Source: Cephalotus follicularis (Eukaryota; Streptophyta; Magnoliopsida; Oxalidales; Cephalotaceae). From it: a stretch of 64,000 nt of DNA. The notes beneath the pieces are model-generated. The model had not been told where the DNA came from. It did not search any database and saw nothing but the letters and a program-made list of their open reading frames with translations. The translations under genes were made by a program, and so were the position numbers. This document shows, one piece after another, positions 11,700 through 23,647 of this stretch (the first letter of the stretch is position 1; every line of letters begins with the position of its first letter). The DNA is taken from assembly GCA_001972305.1 (NCBI GenBank), contig BDDD01001782.1, positions 17,163 to 81,162 of the forward strand, read 5' to 3'.

Positions 11700-13185
11700 A
11701 GAAGGACGACGAAGTAGAAGCTTACGAGGAGAGAGGTCCGGGCCGTCGACTAGGCGCAACCGCTCAAATAGAGGTGCCGAAGAACAATGAGAAGTTAATG
11801 CACCTCAGGAAGTAGAACCTGCTGCTCCTGCTAGAGAGGAACGAAGAGGATTTATGAGGAGAATGCATGCCATGATAAGTCAAATGCATGGATTTCTGCA
11901 AGGGCAACCAGATGAAGATGAACAACCACCTGCTGCTATACCAGCTGCACGTGCGACAGAAGTACATGAACAGACATCAGCCGTCAGACCAGCCAGGCGG
12001 GCTATTGCTGCAAGAAGATCAATGGACCAACCTTCACGACGAGAGAACCCATTGATCGGATTCTTGAAGCTGAATCCTCCAGTTTTCACAGGAGATCTTG
12101 ATGGTATATCGGCTGAGAAATGGTTAATGCAAATGGATAAGATCTTTCGAGTTATGGATTGCTCTGACTCTCAGAAGGTTGTGTTTGCAACGTATATGAT
12201 ACAAGGTGAAGCTGAACACTAGTGGAAGATGATCGAATACCAGTGGGAGATATCTGGGACAACATATTCTTGGGATACCTTTAAGGCAGAATTCAATGAT
12301 AGATTTTATCCCGAGGTGGAGATTGATAAGAGAGAAACTGAATTTCTAGGCTTGACTCAGGGAGATATGACAGTGGCCCAATATGAGGCCAAGTTCATCG
12401 AGTTATCAAGGATAGCTCCGTACCTAGTGAATACTGAGTAACGAAAGGCTAAGAAGTTCCTTGCAGGACTTCGACCTGATATTCAAGAGAAGTTAGTGCC
12501 CTTACATTTATGATCCTTTTTTGAGCTATCTAACAGGGCACATGAAGTTGAAGCCTTGGCTCAACGTTTTCAGAACTTTGAAATCCAGACAGGCCAACGG
12601 AGACCTGCCCCTTCTGGTAACCAGTCAGGGAGAAGTTCTGGTAGTAGTAATAAGTCCCGCAAGTCCAGATATTATAGTAGTCCAAGGCAGGGTGAATCTC
12701 CTCGCAGTATTGGTAGCCCAACAGGACCTTCGAGATTGGGAAGGCAATCTTGTGGTTCTCAGCAAAGAAGACCCGGACGTGATGCACGACGGAGGCGTCA
12801 GCGAAGGACAGCTTCGCAAGGAGGTTCCTCTAAACCTGCAGGTGATTAACAGGAGTCTGTGGAACCCTATGTGCATTATGGACGTACCAACCATGTTTAT
12901 GATAATTGCTGGTGGAAAGATGGTAGGTGTTGGACTTGTGGAGCCCCAGATCTTATATCTACTCAATGCCCACAGAATCAGTTCAACACAGGAGGTCAAA
13001 CGGGATAAGGTTCAAACCGATCACAGAGAAGTTTCCAGCAAGGCCACCCTAGCACTAGTTCACGTGGAGATCATGGCAAACAGCCGATGGGATCCACACC
13101 TACAGTACAAGGAAGAGTTTATGCTATGGATCGGCGAGCTGCAGCTGGATCACCCTCAGTGATTAGAGGTATGGTTTATGTATTT
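11700..13185 (+). pseudogene. Chromovirus C gag remnant
   Basis: One frame, shared with pol, is interrupted by at least six stops (including 11788, 12220, 12439, 12847). It retains the gag core (NPLIGFLKLNPPVFTGD, then AEKWLMQMDKIF and FNDRFYPEVEIDKRETEFL), a serine/arginine-rich linker at 12600-12840 and a degraded zinc-knuckle pair near 12870-12970. The first knuckle has lost a cysteine (YVHYGRTNH). The true start is unclear; the region from about 11700 is in frame. Non-coding today. Confidence 0.8.
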
Positions 13186-13191
13186 TAGCTT

Positions 13192-16100
13192 TTGGCATGG
13201 ACTTTGATTGATCCAGGCTCATCCCATTCATATGTTGCTTCTCATTTTATAAGTCGTATGAATGTGGACCCTGAGCCTTTACCTTTCGTAGTAGAGGTTA
13301 GCACACCAGTAGGAGAACCGGTTACCTCCCGATGGGTGTGTAGATCTTGTGCCATCGAGATTTGTGGACATATCCTTCCGGAAGACCTTATAGTACTGCC
13401 GATGGGCGAACTTGATTTGATTCTCGGTATGGATTGGCTGTCAGTATATAATGCATATATGGATTGTAATAGGAAAGTTGTAACCTTCCATTTTCCAGAA
13501 AAGTCTCCGTTCCAGTTTATAGGGACGTTAGAGCATCAGCCAGTTTCCATGATATCTGCTTTTCAGGCTGACAGACTCTTGAGACAGGGTTGTACTGCTT
13601 ACCTGGCACATGTTACGGATGACAGGAAATGGACACCGAAGTTGGAAGATGTTCCTGTGGTTTGTGAATACCGGGACGTGTTTCCGGAAGAGCTGACATC
13701 CTTACCTCCTGAGAGAGATGTGGAGTTTGCTATAGATCTTTTACCAGGAACAGCTCCCATATCTACAGCTCCTTACCAGATGGCCCCTCCTGAGTTAAAG
13801 GAATTGAAAGTGCAATTACAAGAGTTACTGGATAAAGGTTTCATCAGACCCAGTGTATCCCCCTGGGGAGCACCGGTCTTGTTTGTGAAGAAGAATGATG
13901 GATCCCTGAGGATGTGTATCGATTATTGGCAGTTGAATAAAGTGATAGTTAAGAACAAGTGTCCATTGCTGCACATCGACGATCTGTTTGATCAGCTGAA
14001 GGGATCTTCAATGTTTTCTAAGTTGGATATGAGATCAGGATATCACCAGCTCAGAGTTAGAGCGGAAGATATTCCCAAGACTGCTTTCAGATCACGATAT
14101 GGACACTACGAATTCGTAGTAATGCCTTTCGGGGTGACCAACGCCCCTGCAGCATTTATGAGCTTGATGAACAAGATATTCAGTCCATATATTGATCAGT
14201 TTATTGTGGTGTTCATTGATGACATCTTGATATACTCGAAGTCCATGGAAGAACATGGTGAACACCTGCACTTGGCATTACAGATTCTCAGAGACCATCA
14301 GTTGTATGCCAAGTTTAGCAAGTGTGAATTCTGGTTGTCAGAGGTAACATTTCTTGGTCATGTCATATCCAATGCAAGATTGTCGGTAGATCCTACAAAG
14401 ATTGAAGCAGTGAAGAGCTGGAAACGACCAACGAATGTGATGGAAGTCCGAAGCTTTCTCGGCTTGGCTGGATACTACCATCGGTTTGTAGAAGGATTCT
14501 CCAAGATAGCTACACCTCTGATTAGATTGACGCAGAATAATGTGGCTTTTGTTTGGGATGATGCTTGTGAACGGAGTTTCCAGGAACTAAAACATCGTCT
14601 GACTACTGCGCTAGTCCTTGCCTTACCAGAGGGCAATGAAGGTTTTGTAGTATACAGTGATGCATCAAGCAGTGGCTTGGGATGTGTCCTTATGCAGAAT
14701 GGAAGAATGATCGCATACGCCTCAAGGAAGTTAAAGCCCCATGAAGAGAACTATCAAACTCATGATCTTGAGCTAGCGGAAATATTGTTTGCTCTGCGTA
14801 AATGGAGGCATTACCTATATGGTACCAAGTTCGAGGTGTACACCGATCACAAGAGTCCTAAGTACTAGTTCTCACAGAAGAACCTGAATATGAGACAACG
14901 AAGATGGATGGAGTTACTCAATGACTATAACTGTGAAATGCAGTACCATCCAGGAAACGCTAATGTTGTTGCAGATACCCTCAGTCGTCGATTAGCTTGC
15001 CTAACCATTGCTCATATTCAGACACGTCCATGGTTAATGGACCGAATTCGTGAAGCTCAAAGCAATGATGGAGATCTACTTAAGATAGCATTGAGCGAAG
15101 ATGGAGGTTTGAAACCGGATTTCTCTGTACAAGGTGACGGATTAATCCAACATCAGGGCAGAATATGTGTTCCTAACAATAAAGAACTGAAGGATGAACT
15201 ATTATCACAAGAGCATCGCTCCAGTTTCTCTGTGCATCCGGGAAGTACCAAGATGTACCGGGATCTAAAGCTGGACTATTGGTGGAACAACATGAAGAGA
15301 GAGATAGCAGAGTATGTTGCTTCCTATTTGACACGCCAACAGGTAAAAGCAGAACACCAAAGACCAGCAGGATTGTTTCAGCTGTTGCCCGTGGCACATT
15401 GGAAATGCGAACACATAACGATGGATTTCGTGACAGGACTGCCTGGAACGAGGAATGACCATGATGTTATATGGGTAATCGTCGATCGCTTTACTAAATC
15501 TGTACATTTTCTTGCTATCAAGATAAACTTTTCTCTCACACGGTTAGAAAATATGTATATCGCTGAAATTGTGAGGCTCCATGGAGTACCAATCAGCGTG
15601 GTGTCTGACAGAGACCCTCATTTTACATCGCAGTTTTGGAGAAAATTGCAAGAAACTTTTGCTACTCAGCTGAACTTTAGTACAGCTTTTCATCCCCAGA
15701 CTAATGGACAGTCTGAGAGGACCATTCAGACTCTGGAAGACATGCTACGAACATGTGTTTTGGATTGGGGAGGTAGTTGGGAAGACCAGCTACCGTTAGT
15801 GGAGTTCTCGTACAACAACAATTTTCATGCCAGTATTGGTATGGCGCAGTTCGAGGCTCTCTATGGAAGAAAATGCATAACCCCAATATGTTGGTTCGAA
15901 GTGGGTGAACAGAGTCTTGTGGGACCCAAGCTTGTGCAAGACACAATTGATAAGGCAAAAGTTATCCGGGAAAGACTCCGCACGGCACAAAACCGACAGA
16001 AAAGTTATGCAGATCACCGCAGGCGAGAGTTGGAGTTCACTGTAGGCGATCATGTATTCGTTAAAGTGTCTCCGACTAAAGGAATTATAAGGTTTGGCAA

Positions 16101-16464
16101 GAAAGGGAAGCTGACCCCTTGGTTTATAGGACCTTTTGAGATCATTGAGAAAGTGGGTGATGTTGCTTATCGACTTGCCTTACCACCCAGCCTAGTGGAT
16201 GTGCACAATGTGTTTTATGTTTCGATGCTACGGAAGTACCATCCTGACCCTTCTCACATGTTACGATGGGAGCCACTAGAGTTGAGAACAGATTTGAGTT
16301 TCGAAGAGATACCTATCCAGATTCTCGACTGACGAATTAAACAACTGAGGAACAAAACCATTCCGTTAGTGAAGGTATTATGGCAATATCACGGAATGGA
16401 AGAAGCTACATGGGAAAGAGAAGATGATATGCAAGCTAAATACCCTCAGTTATTTTTATCCTAG
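13192..16464 (+). pseudogene. Chromovirus C pol remnant
   Basis: Two long blocks, 13192-14868 and 14890-16332, lie in one frame separated by a TAG at 14866. Protease: [12 protein letters not shown] near 13204, with proline where the active-site motif normally has S or T. RT: 13800-14400, catalytic [11 protein letters not shown] intact. RNase [11 protein letters not shown] near 14645 and EVYTDHKS near 14834. Integrase: the zinc finger near 15215-15350 has lost both cysteines (YLTRQQVKAEHQ); catalytic residues are visible in TMDFVTG, VVSDRDPHF and HPQTNGQSERT. After a TGA at 16330 the frame continues as a chromodomain-like tail (YHGMEEATWEREDD) to 16464. Close relative of D's pol. Confidence 0.9.
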
Positions 16465-16486
16465 GAAATCTTGGAATGAGATTTCT

Positions 16487-16501
16487 GTAAGGAGGGGGGG
16501 A
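16487..16501 (+). other. Polypurine tract of chromovirus C
   Basis: GTAAGGAGGGGGGGA lies immediately before the 3' LTR, in the expected position for plus-strand priming. Confidence 0.8.
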
Positions 16502-17699
16502 TGTAAGAGTCCTAAATATAATTAAAAACTATTATTGGGCTTTGTAATTATTTTCTCACCTTTTGGGCTGGACCCGAAATTTATGATGTATTTATTTGGG
16601 CCTTAATGAAATATAATTTACGACTTTGGGCTAAAGAGATTATTTTATTCTCCTTGGTCCGAATTTAATGAAGTATGTGGTTTATTGGGCCTTAATGTGG
16701 AAAGATTATTTTGGCCCAAGAGGGAGAAGGCTGGCCCAAGCCCAGGTGTGGCCTACACCTGTAAGAATTCTCTCAAGAATTCTGGATGCTTCTATTGCTT
16801 TTATAAAAGGAGAATGGGGCCTGTGAGACACACTTTGGCTATTTTTTGCACACCATTTATCTAGAGAATTCGGGAGAATGAGAGAGTCGGAAGAAGGAGA
16901 CAAAGTGGGTGTTGTCCATGGAGCCCCCATGTCCCCTGCACTTTCTCTGGTATAAATACCATTCCCTGGGAGCAAAGGTGGTGCAAGGAAGGAGAAATTT
17001 GGCAAAGCTAAGGTGTAGCAGACCCAGCTCAGAGGAAGTCCAGAATTATTGACGATCTCCATTTTCAACCTTTACCCCAGGTAGTTTACTCCATGACCGA
17101 GTGCCTACCAGCTTGTGTGTGTGTGTGTGTGTGTGCTTGTATGCCTGTTATGAGTGTTTTATTATTTGCTTGCTGTCTGTGGAATTGTGTGCATTTTAAT
17201 ATTATTGTCTCTGTGCAATTGCCATTGTTGATTGTTGTGATTATATAAGTTAAGTTATTGTTGAGCATGTGACCGAGATAAGACACTACACAAACCTGTA
17301 CGCATAAACCATGTGCGCTCATCCCTGACGCATCGTCCTGGTACGCACTAACAGTGAAAAATACACGAAGGTGTCATTGCAAGGCGCTGTGGTGGAGTTG
17401 AGCTCCCCATGGCCATACGCCTAGGCCGAAGACTCATCGCGCCCTCCCTGGTAGGCTTTGAGCTCTCTTCGTCACCAGCGAACGAAGGCCATATGCCCAA
17501 GGCCTAAAATACATAATGCCCGAGGAGCCGAGACGCTTTGTGCGAGCTCCTGGGAAGAATGATAGAGGTGCCAGGGTGATGCGCTTATGATGCCGAGCTT
17601 CCATGCCCGAGCTACTGCCATGGCCGTGATACCGAGCTGCCTTAGTGCCAGGAGCATTGGGGTGAACGCCTGAGGTGCCAAGGAGAAAGCCAGATGTGC
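16502..17699 (+). repeat. 3' LTR of chromovirus C, segment 1
   Basis: It starts TGTAAGAGTCC and parallels 9508-10700, with TATAAATA at 16951-16958 and an expanded GT microsatellite near 17115. It breaks at TGTGC (17695-17699), the target duplication of element D; segment 2 resumes at 23648. Confidence 0.9.
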
Positions 17700-20430
17700 T
17701 GTAAGAGCCCTAAATATTATAAAATATTATTACTGGGCCTTGTAATTATTTTTCCACTTTTTGGGCTGGACCCGAATTTATGATGTAATTATTGGGCCTT
17801 AATGGGGTGTAAATTATAATTTTAGGCTTAAGAATTATTTTATTTTATTGGGCCCAGATTATATGGTGCAAAGTATTGGACTTAAAATTTAAAAAGGAAA
17901 GGATTATTGGAGAGGGCAGCCCGAGCCAAGCCCAAGCCCAGAGGATGGCCTGCATTCCCTAAGAATTTCTTGAAAATTCCAGACTCTTCTATTGATGCAT
18001 ATATATATGGACCAAGACAGCCCTGGAATAAGCTTTGGCATTCTTCACATCTACTGATGCTAGAAGAATCGAGAGAGGAGAAGAGATGTAAGAGTGGGGA
18101 CCGGCTGTTGGGAAAAGGTGAGGAAGAAGACAAGATGAGGTCCCTGCTTCAACCTTTAAATACCCACTTGTAGGAGTGAAAGGAGGAGAACAAGAGTAAA
18201 GGAGAGACGATTGGAAGTGTGGGAGTCCTTGGCAAGGAAGGAAGTTCAGCAATTAGAGAGAAAGAAGACCATCTCCGTTTCCAACCACCTCCAAGTAGGT
18301 TGCTCTATACCTGGGTACCTACCGGCATATTGTGTGTGTGAATGTCTGTTATGCATGTTTTACTATTTGTTTTGTTTGCTGGGTGCATTCTATTATTGTC
18401 TGTTGTGTGGATTGTGTGTGCTATGGTTGTTAAATGTATTAACATTTATGCCGAGAAGAAATTAGTCCCGATTGTGTAATCCTTTAGCCAAACCGTACGT
18501 TGCCCATGGCCAACTTCCCCTTCACCATTTTATACATCCCTGTTGCACAACAGTGCACTACGCACACTGGCGCCATGGGAAGAGATGCCAGGCCGAAGTG
18601 AGCCTCCCTAGCCATGCGGTCTGACAGGAGTGATGTCCGAGCTCCTCACCAGCAAACGCCGAGCCCTCCACCTCGCCGGCGTAATCCATGCATGCACCTT
18701 AGCATGCCGTGAAGTGCCCATATTTCCCTACCAGGACTGCCCGAGCTCCTCTGCCGCTATCGGGGAGCCATGTGCTGAGGTGAAAAGAGGCCCAGGGATG
18801 CGGGGAAGAGACGCCAGAGGTGCCATGGTGCCAAGTGCAGAGGACGCTTTACTCCTAAGCACGCCTACCACCCTTTGTGCATGCCCGAGGACACAAGCGC
18901 AGAGGACACCATTGTCCTCTGCGTGCGTCCCATCCTCTGCAAAATCCATGGATCAGTGCCTATGAAGCTAAGACGCCGAGGTGACCTGCCGAGGTGACAC
19001 CACCCGAGCACACATGCAGTGGCGTACGCCATGCGCCATGTCTGAGACTGAAGCAGAGGACGCATCATCCAAGTGCAGAGGACACCACTCCTGTGCATGC
19101 ATCCCATCCTCTGCAAAGTCTGTGGATCAATGCTTGTAGAGCCAAGACGCCGAGGTGCAATACCCTACGCCATGGTATCATTGTGAAGGCGCGTCCGAGG
19201 AACCAGGCATGCGTCCTCAGCATGCCAGGCGTCGAGCTCCCCACTGACCTCTGCAAGCGGGATGTGCGTGCCAAGGCACTAAGGAGACGAGGCGCTGAGC
19301 TCTCCATGGCCACCCGAGGAAGCGTTACAGTTCCCATGCATGCACCCAATGGTCCTCTGCCATGCGCCCACTGCATGCTCCTTCACCAACGTTAATGCCG
19401 AGGACGTCTGCAGGGAACGCACCAGGGTAATGCGCCTTGTTGCCATGCTTGAGTTAGGGTACGCATCCGAGGATGCACCTGTGCAGTGCTCATGGCTGCC
19501 ATGTCCCTCATACCCAAGCATGCCTTATAACGTGTCCTCTGCCATGACGTCCATGGGTGCCAGATGACGTCCAAGCACGTCCTCCATGTATCTGCGCATG
19601 CACCATCCATCGTCGGACGTCCCCGGTACTACTTCGTGCGCCATAGCTTTAAGATATGTGATGACCGGGATGGCTTTGGCACAAGCAGAGACGCACCCTG
19701 GGCATGCATGCGAGCCAGCGAATGGGAAGGGATGCATGAACAGTGACAAAAGAGAAGCATGGCGCCAACATTCAAATATTATGCATGCAGTTAGTGAATG
19801 AAAAGGCATGGGGAACAAATGCCACACGGTGCGTTTAGCACCCAAGCCCACTCTTGCGTTTCAATTGTGGTTAGTGGCGTTTTGTTGTGACTTACAGGAG
19901 ATGGATTTTAAGTTATGCTTCATAAATGTTAAAGAGAATAAATGGAATAAGTAAAGGAAATTTAAGGATAATACCAAGCTGGTGAGCCCGACTAGGGAGA
20001 ATTCCGCCAAGCAGGTGAACCCAAGGGGTGAATACCGCGAGGCAGGTGATCCTCGGGCGAATCCGCTAATGGTGAACCTAAAGGTGAATTCCGCCAGAGC
20101 TGGTGATCCAAAGGGTGAACCGTCAGAGCAGGTGAGCAAAAGGGCGAATTCCGCTCGGCAGGTGAACCCGGAGGAGAATTCCGCGGGCAGGTGAGCCTAA
20201 AGGTGAACCATGTATATTGACCATGACCACAGACACGACCGGACTAGACTCCTCTGCGATATAATTTTTATGTATAATTCGAGTAGAGTAGTCCGAGGAT
20301 AAAGGCATGATGATGATTATATTGCACATTTATATTATTTTCTCCTCAGCTTGTATTTGTTTGCTCCTCTGGTATGTGCCCGTGTATGGGGTTACCTACA
20401 CAACCCTCAGGGTTGCTGACCCATTCAATG
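17700..20430 (+). repeat. 5' LTR of element D (3' end missing)
   Basis: The first 100 bases and the part after 19800 resemble other LTRs here. 18480-19800 is a GC-richer tract full of CCGAGGTG, CCGAGCTC and GCATGC motifs, giving several long but unsupported open frames on both strands. TTTAAATACC near 18155 may be the promoter. The last 340 or so bases, present in the 3' LTR, are missing after about 20430. Confidence 0.8.
19976..20215. repeat. LTR minisatellite, GGTGAAYCC/GAATTCCGC type
   Basis: About ten degenerate units of 18-24 bases, alternating GGTGAACC(C) and (G)GGGAATTCCGC-like words. The same block occurs in every LTR of C and D: about 11150-11340, 22845-23085 and 24105-24345. It precedes a conserved GACTAGACTCCTC word and the GAGTAGAGTAGTCCGAGGATAAA word. 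Probably a structural or regulatory part of the LTR. Confidence 0.7.
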
Positions 20431-20581
20431 TATTAATAAAGACGTTAACGCAGGTACCTTCGCATGACAGCTCCTCCTCTTGAATGACATGAAGAATAGG
20501 AACGGCGACGACGCTACACGGAGGCGATGGACATGGACATGGACCGGGTAAGTTTCNNNNNNNNNNNNNNNNNNNNNNNNN
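20431..20581. other. Unplaced 126 bp plus 25-N assembly gap
   Basis: The D 5' LTR stops matching its partner at about 20430. 20431-20556 matches nothing else I can see in the window and ends next to 25 Ns (20557-20581). After the gap the sequence resumes inside gag. The LTR end, primer site and most of gag are therefore missing, either truly deleted or lost in assembly. Confidence 0.8.
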
Positions 20582-22662
20582 CCCGCAGGACCTTCGAGGT
20601 TGGGAAGACAATCTCGTGGATCTCAACAGAGAAGACCCGGTCGTGATGCACGACGGAGGCGACAGCGAAGAACAGCTTCGCAAGGAGGTTCCTCTAGATC
20701 CGCCGATGGTGAACAGGTGTCTGCTGAACCCTGTATGCATTGTGGTCGTACCAATCATGCTTCTGAGGATTACTGGTGGAAAGATGGTAGGTGTTGGACT
20801 TGTGGAGCTTCAGATCATATATCTACTCAGTGTCCACAGAATCAGTTCAGCACAGGAGGACAAACAGGACAAGGTTCGAACCGACCCCAAGGAAGTTTCC
20901 AGCAAAGCCGCCCTAGCACTAGTTCACGTGGAGACCGCGGTAAACAGCCGATGGGATCTGCACCTACAGTATAGGGAATAGTTTATGCTATGGACCGGCG
21001 AGCTGCAGCTGGATCACCCTCTGTAATTGGAGGTATGGTTCATGTATTTCAGCTTTTAGCACGGACTCTGATTGATCCGGGCTCATCTCATTCGTATGTT
21101 GCTTCTCAATTTGTAAGTTGTATGAATAGGGAGCCCGAACCGTTACCTTTTGTGATAGAAGTCAGTACACCGGTAGGAGAGCCGGTTACATCTCGATGGG
21201 TGTGTAGATCTTGTGCCATTGAGATTTCTGGACATGTTCTTCCGGCAGACCTTATAGTACTGCCGATGGGTGAATTAGATCTGATACTCGGTATGGATTG
21301 GCTGTCAGTATACAACGCTTATGTGGATTGTAACAGGAAGGTTGTAACCTTCCATTTGCCAAGACAGTCTCCGTTCCAATTTATCGGGACGTTAGAGCAT
21401 CAGCCAGCTACCATGATATCTGCTACTCAGGCTGACAGACTCTTGAGACAGGGTTGTACTGCTTACCTGGCACATGTTACGGATAATAGCAAATGGATAC
21501 CGAAGTTGGAAGATGTTCCTGTGGTTTCTGAATACCCGGATGTATTTCCGGAAGAGCTGACGTCCTTACCTCCTGAGAGAGACGTGGAGTTTGCTATAGA
21601 TCTGTTACCAGGAACAGCTCCTATATCTACAGCTCCTTATCGAATGGCCCCTCCTGAGTTAAAGGAGCTGAAAGTGCAACTACAGGAATTGCTAGATAAA
21701 GGTTTCATCAGACCCAGTGTATCCCCTTGGGGAGCACCGATCTTATTTGTCAAAAAGAAGGATGGATCCCTGAGAATGTGTATCGATTATCGGCAGTTAA
21801 ACAAAGTGACAATCAAGAACAAATATCCACTGTCACATATCGATGATCTGTTCGATCAACTTAAGGGATCTTCAGTATTTTCTAAGTTGGATCTGAGATC
21901 AGGATATCACCAGCTCAGGGTTAGAGCGGAAGATATTCCTAAGACTGCCTTCAGATCACGATACGGGCACTACGAATTCGTAGTAATGCCTTTTGGGGTG
22001 ACCAACGCCCCTGCTGCATTCATGAGCTTGATGAACAAGATATTCAGCCCATATCTTGACCAGTTCATAGTGGTGTTCATCGATGACATTTTGATATACT
22101 CGAAGTCTATGGAAGAACATGGTGAACACTTACACTTGGCATTACAAACTCTCAGAGACCATCAGTTGTATGCCAAGTTTAGTAAATGTGAATTCTGGTT
22201 ATCAGAGGTGACATTCCTTGGTCATGTTATATCCAGCGCAGGATTGTCAGTAGATCCTACAAAGATCGAAGCAATGAAGAACTGGAGACGACCAACGAAT
22301 GTGACGGAAGTCCGGCGCTTCCTTGGCTTGGCAGGATATTACCGTCGGTTTGTAGAGGGCTTTTCGAAAATAGCAACACCTCTGACTAGATTGAAGCAGA
22401 AGAATGTAGCTTTTGTGTGGGATGATGCTTGTGAACGGAGTTTCCAAGAGTTAAAGCATCGTCTGACTACTGTGCCAATCCTAGCCTTACCAGAAGGCAA
22501 CGAAGGCTTCGTTGTATACAGTGACGCATCAGGCAGTGGCCTGGGCTGTGTCCTTATGCAGAATGGAAGAGTGATCGCATACGCCTCACGGAAACTGAAG
22601 CCCCATGAAGAAAACTATCCCACTCACGATCTTGAGTTGGCAGCGATAGTATTTGCCCTGGG
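20582..22662 (+). pseudogene. Element D gag end, protease, RT, partial RNase H
   Basis: One frame with a single TAG at 20972. Gag end: two zinc knuckles; the first has Y for the last C (CMHCGRTNHASEDYW), the second is complete (CWTCGASDHISTQC). Protease: [12 protein letters not shown] near 21070. RT: about 21640-22260, with [11 protein letters not shown]. RNase [15 protein letters not shown] near 22511 through [13 protein letters not shown]. At about 22662 the frame enters LTR sequence and ends at 22705, so the last 13 or so codons are LTR-derived. The RT itself looks undamaged over its whole length, unlike the copies in L and K. Confidence 0.85.
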
Positions 22663-23647
22663 GAATGAAAAGGCATGGGGAACAAATGCCACACGGTGCG
22701 TTTAGCACCCAAGCCCACTCTTGCGTTTCAATTGTGGTTAGTGGCGTTTTGTTGTGACTTGCAGGAGATGGATTTTAAGTTATGCTTCATAAATGTTAAA
22801 GAGAATAAATGGAATAAGTAAAGGAAATTTAAGGATAATACCAAGCTGGTGAGCCCGACTAGGGAGAATTCCGCCAAGCAGGTGAACCCAATGGGTGAAT
22901 ACCGCGAGGCAGGTGATCCTCGGGAGAATCCGCTAATGGTGAACCTAAAAGTGAATTCCGCCAGAGCTGGTGATCCAAGGGTGAACCGTCAGAGCAGGTG
23001 AGCAAAAGGGCGAATTCCGCTCGGCAGGTGAACCCGGAGGAGAATTCCGCGGGCAGGTGAGCCTAAAGGTGAACCATGTATATTGACCATGACCATAGGA
23101 TGACCGGACTAGACTCCTATGATATGATTGTCATGTATGTTTTGAGTAGAGTAGTCCGAGGATAAAAGATGATGATGATTATGCTATGGATTATGATTTA
23201 TATGCATGCACATTATTTTCTCCTCTGCTTGTATTTGTTGCTCCTCTGGTATGTACCAGTGTATGGGGTGACCTACACAACCCTCAGGGTTGCTGACCCA
23301 TTCTTTTGAATGGGCCAGGTACAGGAACAGGTATTGGAGGTACATCGTAGCAGCGGCAAGGATAAAGAGTACAGTAAGTTCTCCTCCTCGACAGTACGCT
23401 TCCATGGACGCAATTGCAGAAATAAATTGTGTATTCATTTTATTTTATTTTATTTTATTTTATTTTATTCTGGTTCATGATGATGTAATTTATATGATTC
23501 GAACTGGGTCTGTAATCCACACATTAAATAAAGGATTTTGATTTTATTTATTTTATTAAGTTTTAAATTTTACGCTTATTATATGATGATTGTACGGATT
23601 ACCACGTGTCGGGTCGTGGGGCCCATCCCACGATTCGGGGCGTGACA
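22663..23647 (+). repeat. 3' LTR of element D (5' part deleted)
   Basis: It begins within LTR sequence equal to 19796 and runs to GGGGCGTGACA. It holds the minisatellite (22845-23085) and a (TTTTA)n run at about 23438-23470. The deletion removes integrase through mid-LTR. Confidence 0.85.

Larger units (their letters stand above)
17700..23647 (+). mobile_element. Tekay/Del-like element D, nested in C
   Basis: It starts TGTAAGAGCCC and ends GGGGCGTGACA, with the 5-bp duplication TGTGC on both sides (17695-17699, 23648-23652). It is related to C in pol and LTR ends but has a different, GC-rich LTR core. It contains a 5' LTR, a 25-N gap, the end of gag, protease, RT and most of RNase H, then joins straight to the middle of its own 3' LTR: integrase, chromodomain and the first part of the 3' LTR are gone. 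The shared LTR parts (19796-20426, 22663-23305) are nearly identical by eye, so D is young. Confidence 0.9.

Noticed and set aside
18480..19860. Several long overlapping open frames on both strands in D's LTR
   Set aside because: GC-rich repetitive LTR sequence gives few stops; translations are low-complexity and lack homology or start context.
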